NCBI RefSeq assembly: GCF_038561955.2
Contig: NZ_CP138333.2
Span: 1,054,001 to 1,118,000, forward strand
Length of the DNA stretch: 64,000 nucleotides
Reading direction: 5' to 3'
Source: Salinicoccus sp. Bachu38
Lineage (GTDB): Bacteria > Bacillota > Bacilli > Staphylococcales > Salinicoccaceae
The position numbers and the translations under genes are program-made. Positions 46,443-57,983 of the stretch are shown here, in pieces; within the stretch, counting starts at the first letter, position 1; each line of letters starts with the position of its first letter. The notes beneath the pieces are model-generated. The model made no database searches. It was given only the letters and a program-made list of their open reading frames with translations, and was not told the origin of the DNA.

Positions 46443-47828
46443 ATGAAGAAGCAGATTCGGCTGAATGGTTTTACGATGAACACTGTCGCCCCGCATTCCC
46501 CGGGATTATGGAGGCATGAAGCGGACCAGGGGGTGCGTCATGGAGATCTCGACTATTGGGTGGATCTTGCAAAGCTGCTTGAAGCCGGCAAGTTTGACGG
46601 AATGTTCCTTGCCGATGTGCTCGGCATATATGATGTCTATAAGGATGGCCCCGACACTTCAATTGAAAATGCCGTCCAGGTCCCCCTGCATAACCCCATG
46701 CTCCAGATTTCAGCAATGGCGGCAGCGACGGAACATCTGGGCTTTGCTGCGACATGTTCGGCTACATATGCCGAACCCTATAAACTGGCACGGGACTTCT
46801 CGACACTGGATCATCTGACGAAGGGACGTGTGGCATGGAATATCGTGACGTCGTATCTGAAGAGCGAAGCGGTGAATCTCGGCCTTGCGAATCAGATCGA
46901 GCATGACAGGAGGTATGAACGGGCGGATGAATACATGGATGTCGTCTATAAACTGTGGGAGCACAGTTGGGAGGAGGATGCAGTAAAAGCGGATGTCGAA
47001 ACCGGCGTCTATGCAGATCCGAAGAAGGTCCATCCGATCAGTCATGAAGGGGAGTTCTTCAGCGTCCCGGGGATGCATGTGGTCGAACCATCTCCCCAGC
47101 GTACACCGGTCCTCTTCCAGGCGGGAGCCTCCGAAAAGGGCAGGGCATTCGCCGCCAAGCATGCCGAGGCGCTCTTCACCACCATAGCGAGCAATCTGGA
47201 GGAGCTGAAATCATTCACATCAGATATCCGCAGACGGGCATCTGAAGCCGGGAGAAATCCTGAAGACATCAAAATATTCCCAGGCATCGTACCGGTTGTC
47301 GGCAGGACGGAAGCGGAGGCACAGGAGAAATATGAAACACTCCTTTCCCACGTCAGCTATGAAGGGACGCTGTCCATGCTGAGTGGCCATACAGGCATCG
47401 ATTTTTCCGGGTATGACCCCGACCAGTATGTGGAAAACATTAGAACCGATGCTTCCCATGGATTTCTGCAGAAATACACGGTGGCGAGTACGAGCAGGAG
47501 ATGGACGGTCAGGGAAGCGGTGCTGCATCACGGTCTCGGCATCGGGGCGACAAAAGTGGTCGGTACGCCGGAACAGGTCGCCGATGCACTCGAGTCGATG
47601 GCGAATGAAGGGGATGCAGACGGCTTCAATATCATCCAGGCCCACTCTCCCGGGACATTCGAGGATTTCATAGAACTCGTCGTCCCCGTCCTCCAGGAAA
47701 GAGGCAGCTTCAGGAAAGAGTACGAGGCGTCCACACTGAGGGAGAACCTGTTCGGGAAGGGAAGTCCAAGGATTCCCGAAAATCATCCTGCAAAGCGGCT
47801 GGCTTCGCTCTCACGATCCAGCATATGA
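46443..47828 (+). CDS. LLM-class flavin-dependent monooxygenase, NtaA/SnaA/DszA type
   Basis: 461-residue FMNH2-dependent oxygenase of the bacterial luciferase superfamily; relatives oxidise nitrilotriacetate, pristinamycin precursor, dibenzothiophene sulfone or S-substituted cysteines and sulfonates. Family segments: NGFTMNTVAPHSPGLW at the N-terminus, ATCSATYAEPYKLARDFSTLDHLTKGRVAWNIVTS (about 103-140), and VLFQAGASEKGR. ATG 46443 follows GGGAGAG. Control by a SAM-I riboswitch points to sulfur scavenging for methionine/cysteine supply, as for Bacillus ytnJ-type genes. No flavin reductase or transporter operon partner is adjacent. Confidence 0.85.
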   Translation: MKKQIRLNGFTMNTVAPHSPGLWRHEADQGVRHGDLDYWVDLAKLLEAGKFDGMFLADVLGIYDVYKDGPDTSIENAVQVPLHNPMLQISAMAAATEHLGFAATCSATYAEPYKLARDFSTLDHLTKGRVAWNIVTSYLKSEAVNLGLANQIEHDRRYERADEYMDVVYKLWEHSWEEDAVKADVETGVYADPKKVHPISHEGEFFSVPGMHVVEPSPQRTPVLFQAGASEKGRAFAAKHAEALFTTIASNLEELKSFTSDIRRRASEAGRNPEDIKIFPGIVPVVGRTEAEAQEKYETLLSHVSYEGTLSMLSGHTGIDFSGYDPDQYVENIRTDASHGFLQKYTVASTSRRWTVREAVLHHGLGIGATKVVGTPEQVADALESMANEGDADGFNIIQAHSPGTFEDFIELVVPVLQERGSFRKEYEASTLRENLFGKGSPRIPENHPAKRLASLSRSSI

Positions 47829-47830
47829 AA

Positions 47831-47862
47831 CAATCCCCGATGGACATGTCCATCGGGGATTG
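47831..47862. terminator. Convergent terminator hairpin
   Basis: A perfect 32-bp palindrome with arm CAATCCCCGATGGACA. T content after it is poor on + (CGTCTG) and better on minus (TTTC), so it probably serves the minus-strand MFS gene best. Confidence 0.7.
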
Positions 47863-47875
47863 CGTCTGTTGATAT

Positions 47876-49087
47876 TCAGTTTGCTTCTTCAAAATCAATC
47901 TTCTCAGGCCGTCCGGCATAGAGGCCGAGGAGTGCAACCATCACTGCCACACTCATCAGCACGATCAGCGGGATTGCCCAGCCATTCGCAAATTCGGAGA
48001 GGGTACCGAGGAACAGCGGTCCGGCCGCTGCGATGAGATAGCCGATGGATTGTGCCATTGCAGACAGCTGTGAAGACTGTTCGACAGTGCCGGTCCGCAT
48101 GACGAAGAATATCATCGCCAGACTGAATGTCGTGCCCGCCCCGATACCGATGATGATCAGGAAGGGGACGACCCAGTAGGATGAGGAAATCAGCGAGACG
48201 CCGAGCAGTCCGACGAAGAACATCATGCCTGATATGAAGGCGAGTCGGCTCTGGTTCTCCATCTTCGATGCAACGATCGGGGCGAGGAAAGCGATTGGCA
48301 GCAACGCGAGCTGATAGGTGGTCATGAGCCAGCCGGCTTCGCTTTCCGTGAATCCCTTGGTCGTCAGTATGATCGGCAGCCAGGCGAAAAGGCTGTAGGC
48401 AATCAGCGACTGCAGCCCCATGAACAGGGTCACCGCCCAGGCAAGCTTAGACTTCAACAGGCCTTTCCCGGGTCTGGCATCGATTTTGGCGAACACCTTC
48501 TTCCGGGTTGTGATGATCCCCGGCAGTCTCAGGAGGAGGACGATGACGGCCAGCGCCGGGATGATGCCCCAGATCTGCATCGCGAACCGCCAGTCATAGC
48601 CGGGTGACAGGGCGATGGAAACGGACAGTCCGGCGGACAATGCACTGACAAGGTTCATCGAAACGGAATAGAGCCCCGTCATCAGGCCGACCTTGAATGG
48701 GAATGTTGATTTGATCAGGCCGGGGGAGAGCACGTTGCCGACAGCAATGGACAGGCCGACCAGCAGTGTGCCGAATACCAGCATATACACGCCGTCCACA
48801 GCCCTCAGGGTGACGCCCATAAAGAGCACCGCCATGGACAGGAGCAGCGTCACTTCCATCCCGAGTTTGGATGATATTTTCGGTATGAATGGCGAGAACA
48901 GACCAAATGCCAGCAGCGGCAAAGTATTGAGGAAGCCCACTGTGGCATTTGTTATGCCGAGATCCTCCCTGAAAAATGGAACCAGAGGTCCAATGGACGA
49001 AATCGGAGACCTGAGGGTCGCCCCAATTAGGAGAATCGCCAGCACGAGTAGTGTGACATAGTATTTGCTTTTAGATATTTCTTCCAT
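47876..49087 (-). CDS. MFS transporter, CynX/NimT family
   Basis: 403 residues with about 12 membrane helices. N-terminal LLIGATLRSPISSIGPLVP is the typical opening of the CynX/NimT (cyanate/2-nitroimidazole) family, an MFS group with poorly known substrates. Start ATG 49087 on the minus strand; the upstream AAAGAAG is a weak RBS. It converges with the SAM-regulated monooxygenase and diverges from the AbgA-like gene across a 0.4-kb region. Confidence 0.85.
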   Translation of the reverse strand: MEEISKSKYYVTLLVLAILLIGATLRSPISSIGPLVPFFREDLGITNATVGFLNTLPLLAFGLFSPFIPKISSKLGMEVTLLLSMAVLFMGVTLRAVDGVYMLVFGTLLVGLSIAVGNVLSPGLIKSTFPFKVGLMTGLYSVSMNLVSALSAGLSVSIALSPGYDWRFAMQIWGIIPALAVIVLLLRLPGIITTRKKVFAKIDARPGKGLLKSKLAWAVTLFMGLQSLIAYSLFAWLPIILTTKGFTESEAGWLMTTYQLALLPIAFLAPIVASKMENQSRLAFISGMMFFVGLLGVSLISSSYWVVPFLIIIGIGAGTTFSLAMIFFVMRTGTVEQSSQLSAMAQSIGYLIAAAGPLFLGTLSEFANGWAIPLIVLMSVAVMVALLGLYAGRPEKIDFEEAN

Positions 49088-49499
49088 TTTTCATTCTTCT
49101 TTCTCTGTGTGATCGTTCTTTGCACAATGCACTAAATAATAACATATGTACATGCGCAACATAAGTATCATTCCTCAACAAAGCAAAAAGAAACATGAAA
49201 ATTTTTCATGCCTATTCAAAATTTCCGGTTGCCATGGAACGCTTCCAGCAACAGTTGAATTTCATGCTCCGAATGGACAAATCATGCATGAAAATTTCTA
49301 ATGCATGGCAGCGGGTAACGACTGAATGCCGTTTTCCGATATGGAGGGCAGCCTTACATATCCATTTTGTCAATTTAATGACTTTTCATGGTATATCACA
49401 ATAATCCCTATTATTTCAATATGATTAATGCTATCATTCTTATGTTTGGTTATACATTGGAAATGCATGCAGGAACATAAAAAGAAAGAAGGGCGAAAT
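49088..49499. other. 412-bp divergent intergenic region with CATGAAAA repeats
   Basis: No gene seen. It contains CATGAAAATTT twice (49194-49204, 49287-49297), the first being half of a 17-bp palindrome CATGAAAA-T-TTTTCATG (49194-49210), and TTTTCATG again at 49383-49390. ATGCAT also flanks the second copy. These could be operators for either divergent gene. Confidence 0.5.
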
Positions 49500-50816
49500 A
49501 TGGATATTGGGACGCTTCAGGACAGGGCAGTGGATCTGCGCAGGATGTTTCATAGGGTTCCGGAAGTGGGCTTTACAGAGTTCATTACGACTTATGAAAT
49601 CTACATAGTATTGAAAGAAATGGATTTCACACTTTCCATTGGAGGGGAGGCCATCAGCCGGGAGCACCGCTACGGGGTGCCTGATCAGGAGACGATAGAA
49701 GCTTCACGGCATCGGGCGTCCGAATACGGTGTGCCTGAAGAATTTCTCGAAAAGATGGCAGACGGGACCACTGGCCTGGTGGCGGTGCTTGACACCGGCC
49801 GGCCGGGACCGCATATTGCGATGCGTTCCGATATCGATGGGCTGCCGATAATGGAGGCGGAAGATGCGCCGCACGCGCCAGCTGCGGGCGGCTACAGATC
49901 TCTTCATGAAGGAGAGATGCATGCATGCGGACACGATGGCCATATCAGTATCGGACTTGCGGTCGCTGCATATATCAATCAGAACCAGGATCAGCTTTCC
50001 GGCCGCTTCACTCTCATTTTCCAGCCTGCTGAAGAAGGGGGGAGGGGTGCCAGAAGTATTGTGGAAAAGGGCTGGCTGGATGATGTGGACTATTTCATGA
50101 GCGGCCACCTCGGCATCAATGAACATGAAGCCGGTACCATCAGTGCAACGACGGACCAGTTTCTGGCCAGCACAAAACTCGATGTATCATTCAAAGGAAA
50201 ATCGGCACATTCCGGCGTAGAGCCGAACGAAGGGAAGAATGCGCTCCTTGCAGCTGCCTCCGCCTCATTGCATCTCCATTCCATTGCAAGACACCGTGAC
50301 GGTGCAACAAGAGTGAATGTCGGGACATTGAATGCAGGCAGCGGCAGGAATGTGGTCGCCGATCATTCAGAATTGAAAATGGAGACAAGAGGAGAGACGA
50401 ACGCCCTGAACGATTATATGCTGAGTGAAGCGGAGCGTATACTCAAGGCATCGGCACTGCTCTATGATGTGGAATATGGAACAGAGTTCATGGGCAACGC
50501 CATCGGTGCCGAATGCGATGAAGAATGGATGGACATCATCAAAACAGCGAACCGGGCAGGCGGGAATGGAATCAAGGTCATGGACGTCATGCCGCTCAAG
50601 GCGAGTGAAGATGTGACATATATGATCGACCATGTACAGAAAAATGAAGGCCTTGCCACATTCATGATATTCGCCAGTCCACTCGCAGCGGGCCATCACC
50701 ATCCATCATTCGATTTTGACGAACAGGCGATCAGAACAGCAGTATCCGTATACACCAGCATCATCCTACATCTTGCAAATATTCATCTGGAAAAGGAGAA
50801 TACATCTTATGAGTGA
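49500..50816 (+). CDS. M20-family amidohydrolase, AbgA-like
   Basis: 438 residues, close in length and sequence to E. coli AbgA, a subunit of p-aminobenzoyl-glutamate hydrolase. Metal ligands are seen in HACGHDGH (about 138-145) and PAEEGGRGAR (about 176), and the final His in AAGHHHPSFDFDE. The dimer insert contains KSAHSGVEPNEGKNALLAAA. ATG 49500 follows AAGAAGGGC. The next gene is an AbgT transporter, overlapping by eight bases, so the pair likely imports and cleaves an aminoacyl-aromatic amide. AbgB, the second E. coli subunit, is absent here. Confidence 0.88.
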   Translation: MDIGTLQDRAVDLRRMFHRVPEVGFTEFITTYEIYIVLKEMDFTLSIGGEAISREHRYGVPDQETIEASRHRASEYGVPEEFLEKMADGTTGLVAVLDTGRPGPHIAMRSDIDGLPIMEAEDAPHAPAAGGYRSLHEGEMHACGHDGHISIGLAVAAYINQNQDQLSGRFTLIFQPAEEGGRGARSIVEKGWLDDVDYFMSGHLGINEHEAGTISATTDQFLASTKLDVSFKGKSAHSGVEPNEGKNALLAAASASLHLHSIARHRDGATRVNVGTLNAGSGRNVVADHSELKMETRGETNALNDYMLSEAERILKASALLYDVEYGTEFMGNAIGAECDEEWMDIIKTANRAGGNGIKVMDVMPLKASEDVTYMIDHVQKNEGLATFMIFASPLAAGHHHPSFDFDEQAIRTAVSVYTSIILHLANIHLEKENTSYE

Positions 50817-52332
50817 AGCGAACGAAGAAAAGCGGAATGGCATTCTGGGAAAAATCGAACGGCTGGGAAACAAGCTCCCCGACCCGTTCTTCATCTTTGT
50901 GATACTTGCAGCGGCTGTCATGGTGCTTTCCATGATATTCAGCCTCACAGGCGCGACTGTCGAGCATCCGGGGACGGGGGAAACGCTTGAAATCAGGAGT
51001 CTCATTTCCTTTGAAGGGCTTGCCTACATGCTGTCCTCCATGCTTGATAACTTCACAGGCTTCGCGCCTTTGGGCCTTGTGCTCGGTATCATGCTGGGTA
51101 TCGGTGTAGCGGAAAAGACGGGACTGCTCTCCACTGCCATCAAGAAGTCGATCCTCAAGGCGCCGAAATCCGTCGTCACATATGCCATCATCATAGTCGG
51201 CATTACAGGCAATCTGGCTTCTGATGCAGCATTCGTCATCATTCCGCCGCTTGCTGCCATGGTATTCTATACCATAGGGAGGCACCCTCTGGCCGGACTG
51301 TCAGCCGGGTTTGCCGGTACCGGCGCGGGGTTCACGGCGAACCTGATCATTGCAGGTACGGACGCGACACTTGCCGGCATTACGACGGAAGCAGCTGCCA
51401 TGATCGATGATGCCGTCGTCGTGACTCCTGTGGACAACTACTACTTCATGCTGACTTCAGTACTCTTCATCGCCATCGCTGGTGGTCTGATTACGGATAA
51501 GATCATAGAGCCGCGCCTGGGTACATACAAGGATGAAACGGAAGGGGACAGGCAGCTGGAAGAAGTGACCGACATCGAAACGAAAGGGCTCAGGAACGCA
51601 GTGATTGCCGGGGTGATCTTCCTGGCGGTGCTTGCCGGACTGGTGTTCTTCCCTGGATCCACATTAAGGAACGAAGAGGGTGGGCTGGTCCCTTCGCCAT
51701 TCCTCGGCAACATCGTTCCGATTGTGCTGCTCTTCTTCGTCACAATCGGTGTCGTCTATGGCAGGACTGCCGGCACAATAGAAAAGATGGATGACATCCC
51801 GAGATTCATGGCGGAAGCCATGAAAGATATGGCCGGCTATATCGTATTGATTTTTGCCGCTGCCCAGTTCATCGCATACTTCAACTGGAGCAACCTTGGT
51901 ACGTGGCTTGCCGTAAACAGTGCAGAATTCTTTACAAGCATCGATATGACTGGGCTGCCACTGATACTCGGATTTTCAGTATTGGCAGCAATCCTCAACA
52001 TGATCATCTTCAGTGGCTCTGCGCAGTGGGCACTGATGGCTCCGGTGTTCATACCGATGTTCATGCTGCTGGATTACCATCCCGCCTTTATCCAGGCGGC
52101 TTTCCGTATCGCCGATTCTTCGACGAACATCATTACACCGCTGAACCCATATATCATGCTGGTGCTTGCTGTTATGAAGGATTACGATAAGAAGTCCGGT
52201 CTCGGCACCCTCATTTCCCTGATGCTGCCATACAGCATTGCCTTCTTCGCCATCTGGCTCGTGCTGCTTACGATCTTCTTCGTATTCGGCATCCCATTCG
52301 GTCCGGGCATCCAGGTCAATCTGGGAAGCTAG
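50809..52332 (+). CDS. abgT: AbgT-family transporter
   Basis: 507-residue membrane protein of the AbgT family (p-aminobenzoyl-glutamate uptake in E. coli; sulfonamide or PABA export in MtrF/YdaH). Family segments: KLPDPFFIFVILAAAVMV at the N-terminus, NLASDAAFVIIPPLAAMVF, and SGSAQWALMAPVFIPMF; about ten membrane helices. ATG 50809 behind AAAAGGAG, overlapping the hydrolase gene. Followed by a strong terminator. Direction of transport cannot be read from sequence; the hydrolase neighbour favours uptake. Confidence 0.88.
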   Translation: MSEANEEKRNGILGKIERLGNKLPDPFFIFVILAAAVMVLSMIFSLTGATVEHPGTGETLEIRSLISFEGLAYMLSSMLDNFTGFAPLGLVLGIMLGIGVAEKTGLLSTAIKKSILKAPKSVVTYAIIIVGITGNLASDAAFVIIPPLAAMVFYTIGRHPLAGLSAGFAGTGAGFTANLIIAGTDATLAGITTEAAAMIDDAVVVTPVDNYYFMLTSVLFIAIAGGLITDKIIEPRLGTYKDETEGDRQLEEVTDIETKGLRNAVIAGVIFLAVLAGLVFFPGSTLRNEEGGLVPSPFLGNIVPIVLLFFVTIGVVYGRTAGTIEKMDDIPRFMAEAMKDMAGYIVLIFAAAQFIAYFNWSNLGTWLAVNSAEFFTSIDMTGLPLILGFSVLAAILNMIIFSGSAQWALMAPVFIPMFMLLDYHPAFIQAAFRIADSSTNIITPLNPYIMLVLAVMKDYDKKSGLGTLISLMLPYSIAFFAIWLVLLTIFFVFGIPFGPGIQVNLGS

Positions 52333-52343
52333 CATATATATAC

Positions 52344-52383
52344 GAACCCCCATCAGCTGCTGCAGCTGATGGGGGTTCCTTTT
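52344..52383. terminator. Terminator between abgT and pbuX
   Basis: Arms GAACCCCCATCAGCTGC and exact complement (52344-52360, 52362-52378) around one T, then CTTTT on +. The convergent pbuX transcript can also use the hairpin. Confidence 0.85.
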
Positions 52384-52399
52384 GCCCATGGATATGGCT

Positions 52400-53712
52400 C
52401 TATGTCTGGTTTGTCACCTGTTCGCCCTTCAGCGAAGTCTGCTTCACCTTGTCTGTTCTGAAGTTGAACACGATATTGAGGACGATTGCCGTCAGACTGC
52501 CGAGGACGATGCCGCTTTCGGTGATGACGGCGAGGCTTCCGGGTACGATGGCGAAAAGGTCCGGTACGGCTGTGACACCGAGCCCCATGCCGATGGAGAT
52601 GGCGACGATCATCAGATTGTTCTGGTTATCGAAATCGACCCGTGACAGCATCTTGATGCCGTAGGAGATGACCATGCCGAACATGGCAAGCATGGCTCCC
52701 CCGAGTACGGGTGTCGGGATGGCCATTGTGACAGCACCAATCTTCGGTACAAGGCCAAGCAGGATCAGCATGACGCCTGCGATGTAGATGATCTGTCTGC
52801 TTTTCACACCGGACAGCTGCACGAGCCCCACATTCTGTGAATAGGTCGTGTACGGGAAGGCGTTGAACAGGCCGCCCAGGATGATGGCGAGCCCTTCGGC
52901 GCGGTAGCCGCGCTTCAGATCCCTGTCGTCGAGATCCTCTTCGCATATATCCCCGAGTGCGAAGTAGACACCGGTTGCTTCGACGAGGCTGACGACGGCA
53001 ACGAGCATCATCGTCAGGATCGGAATAAGATTGAACTCCGGCATCCCGAAGAAGAAGAGCTGGGGCAGGTGGAACCATGAAGCATCCCTTACCGGGGCGA
53101 GGTCGACCATGCCGAAAAATGAACTGACCAGGGTCACGATGACGATGCCGCTCAGGATGGCAATGGATTTGAGGAATCCTCTACCGAACCTGAACAGTAT
53201 CAGGATCACGGCCAGCGTACTGAACCCGAGTGCCAGATTGAGGCCGGAACCGTAGTCCGCGCTGCCCTGGCCGCCGGAAATGTCATGCATGGCCACGGGA
53301 ACCAGTGTGATTCCGATGGTTGTGACCACTGTCCCCGTGACGACCGGCGGGAAGAACCGGATCATCTTGCTGAAGTACTTGCCGATGAGGAGGACGAACA
53401 GTCCTGTTACGAGGATGGCCCCATAGATCGACGGGATGCCATATGTATTGCCGATGGCGATCATCGGGCCGACGGCTGTAAACGTACAGCCGAGCACAAC
53501 AGGCAGGCCGATGCCGGAGAACTTGTTTTTCCAAACCTGTAGTATGGTCGCAATCCCGCACATCATGATGTCGATGGCAATCAGGTAGGTCAGCTGGGCG
53601 GGTGTGAGACCAATCGCGCCCCCGACGATGAGTGGCACGACGACTGCGCCGGCGTACATTGCGAGTACATGCTGGAAACCGAGTGAGAGCTGCTTGGGCT
53701 TGGACATCTGCA

Positions 53713-53713
<1 letters not shown>
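52400..53713 (-). CDS. pbuX: Xanthine permease (NCS2 family)
   Basis: 437-residue nucleobase:cation symporter with about 12-14 membrane segments. N-terminal LGFQHVLAMYAGAVVVPLIVGG and the NCS2 signature around LFNAFPYTTYSQNVGLVQLSG (about 285-305) are clear. The minus-strand ATG at 53713 overlaps the xpt stop (TAATG) and GGAGGTGA lies upstream in xpt. With xpt it forms the guanine-riboswitch operon for xanthine salvage. Confidence 0.93.
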
Positions 53714-54315
<602 letters not shown>

Positions 54316-54325
54316 TTATTTTGAA

Positions 54326-54370
54326 ACAAAAAACTCGAAGCACACATCAATGAGATGAGCAGCTTCGAGT
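54326..54370 (-). terminator. Riboswitch-controlled terminator of xpt-pbuX
   Basis: Read on minus: ACTCGAAGC pairs with GCTTCGAGT (54362-54370 with 54333-54341), then a run of T residues. Confidence 0.88.
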
Positions 54371-54388
54371 CCGTCCACGAAAGTTACT

Positions 54389-54459
54389 CACTCATAGTCG
54401 GGACATTTACGGTACCCCGGTAGAAACTTGCAAGCCATATCCTTGCGATTATATGAGTG
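54389..54459 (-). promoter_or_regulatory. Guanine-type purine riboswitch
   Basis: Read on minus, P1 is CACTCATA with TATGAGTG; the core has TATAATCGC, GATATGG, AAGTTTCTACC and the loop ACCGTAAATGTCCCGACTA split as usual. The discriminating base before TATGAG is C, which selects guanine/xanthine-type ligands over adenine. The aptamer precedes xpt-pbuX. Confidence 0.96.
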
Positions 54460-54482
54460 CTTCAATATTTAAGATGTTTACA

Positions 54483-54510
54483 ATCATAACATAATAAACG
54501 AACCTTTCAA
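54483..54510 (-). promoter_or_regulatory. Promoter of the xpt-pbuX transcript
   Basis: On the minus strand TTGAAA (54505-54510), 16 bases, TATGAT (54483-54488). Confidence 0.5.
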
Positions 54511-54592
54511 GCTGATTTTCAATTAAAGTTCATCTTTTGTGATAAAACTACAATAAAAAATCCCTCATGTTCGGTTTATGGGGCTATAGAGA

Positions 54593-54621
54593 TAAAAAAA
54601 ACGCCCCTTGATTCAGGAGCG
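54593..54621 (-). terminator. Terminator after the CueP-like gene
   Basis: On minus, CGCTCCT pairs with AGGGGCG (one mismatch) around GAATCA, followed by eight T residues. Confidence 0.65.
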
Positions 54622-54631
54622 CCCCCTGGTG

Positions 54632-55126
54632 CTATTCCAGGCGTAAATCGGTCAGGCATGTGGGATCATCCTCAAACGTGGAGAATGTCCCTTCAGTCGA
54701 AAGGCCGTCATGGGTAATGGTGATTTCATATTCCCTGTCACGCGGAAGCCAGAAATCGAGGAACCCGTTTTCAAGTGTCGTCATCGTTTCGTCGACATGG
54801 ACATTGCCTGCTTCGTCAGTGATGCGGACATCCATCTCCTTTGAGGCAAGTTCACCTTCACAGCCGGTCAGGCTATGGAACTCACAAGGATGGGTATAGT
54901 TGATGAAGGGTGCAATGGAGACGAAGAATTCATCCTCCGGCAAGTCATGTCTTTCTTCCTGGTTTTCACCGATGATGAGCGCCGACCCAGTGATGGAAGC
55001 GGCTTCCGCTTCCTTATTGGCACTGTATTCGTCCACCAGCGCTTTGACGTCACCGGTCGTATCCTCTGATCCGCACCCGGCGAGCATGATGCTTAGAAGT
55101 ATGAAAGGCAGCAGCAGTCTTTTCAT
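54632..55126 (-). CDS. CueP-like copper-binding lipoprotein
   Basis: 164-residue lipoprotein with signal peptide and lipobox LAGC (Cys18). The mature part resembles CueP, the periplasmic copper-binding protein of Salmonella: FFVSIAPFINYTHPC followed by HSLTGCEGEL, and a C-terminal cysteine in PTCLTDL. The three cysteines (81, 89, 157) have the same spacing (8 and 68) as the metal-binding cysteines of Salmonella CueP. In a Gram-positive cell it would sit on the outer face of the membrane. No copper ATPase or CueR/CsoR gene is adjacent. Start ATG 55126 behind GGAGGGAATC. Confidence 0.78.
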   Translation of the reverse strand: MKRLLLPFILLSIMLAGCGSEDTTGDVKALVDEYSANKEAEAASITGSALIIGENQEERHDLPEDEFFVSIAPFINYTHPCEFHSLTGCEGELASKEMDVRITDEAGNVHVDETMTTLENGFLDFWLPRDREYEITITHDGLSTEGTFSTFEDDPTCLTDLRLE

Positions 55127-55204
55127 GATTCCCTCCTGATTTTTTCTTTATTGTATCAGAAAATTTCGGCGGGTGACCCGAAACGGGACAATGTCATAAA
55201 ACCT

Positions 55205-55867
55205 TCATCTTTTCGGTGGCTGCCATGCTTCTTTGACGCCTTCAATGATCCATACAAAAGTGTTCATCTGCATGAGCGAGACTGAGAAGCCGGCGTCATT
55301 GAACTGATGATATAGATCAGGAATCATTGGATAGTATTCCCGCTCCAGATCCGCTTTAAGACCATAAAAATGATTTCGGGCGGCTTCAGCGACCTTTTCT
55401 TCATAGAAGGCGTGGTCCATGAACATAGTATCTGCAAAAAGGACCTTTCCGCCGTCCTCCAGAAGGTCGAAATAGTGAGTGAGGACTTCCGCCTTTTCTT
55501 CGCGCTTCAGATGATGGAAGACATAGGAGCTGATGATGGTATCCACCTTGAACGGCGGTAATGGGAAATCCTGCATATCACCATCGATGATTTCGATATT
55601 TTCCGGGAGTTTGGCAGCTACCAGATAACGCATTTCTTCCGAAGGTTCGATGGGGTAGACCGTCCTGCCGGCGGCCAGAAGCTTCTTCGTCAGATTCCCT
55701 GTACCGATGCCGAATTCGATGACATGGCTGCCACTGCAGTCAGCGATCGTCTGGAGTATGCCATCATACCCTCTGAACACTTCCTTATACTGGTCGTCAC
55801 TGCCGGTTGTAAAAGTATCGTAGTCCTTGGCCCAGCCAGTGAAAATGTCGAGGAATTCCCTGCCCAT
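55205..55867 (-). CDS. yrrT: SAM-dependent methyltransferase YrrT
   Basis: 220 residues, class I methyltransferase. SAM motif I is VIEFGIGTGNLT (about 49-60); the N-terminus MGREFLDIFTGWAKDYD matches Bacillus YrrT, whose gene shares an operon with mtnN, mccA and mccB. Here it is the third gene after mccA-mccB, three bases after mccB. Its substrate is unproven; a role in methionine-to-cysteine recycling is inferred from this conserved context. Confidence 0.86.
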   Translation of the reverse strand: MGREFLDIFTGWAKDYDTFTTGSDDQYKEVFRGYDGILQTIADCSGSHVIEFGIGTGNLTKKLLAAGRTVYPIEPSEEMRYLVAAKLPENIEIIDGDMQDFPLPPFKVDTIISSYVFHHLKREEKAEVLTHYFDLLEDGGKVLFADTMFMDHAFYEEKVAEAARNHFYGLKADLEREYYPMIPDLYHQFNDAGFSVSLMQMNTFVWIIEGVKEAWQPPKR

Positions 55868-55870
55868 CGG

Positions 55871-57957
<2,087 letters not shown>

Positions 57958-57983
57958 TCTCTTTCTCCTTTCCAAATCAGGGT

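Noticed and set aside
49195-49404. 69-codon ORF between the MFS and AbgA-like genes
   Set aside because: No ribosome-binding site, lies across the CATGAAAA palindromes, and shows no protein-like conservation pattern I recognise.
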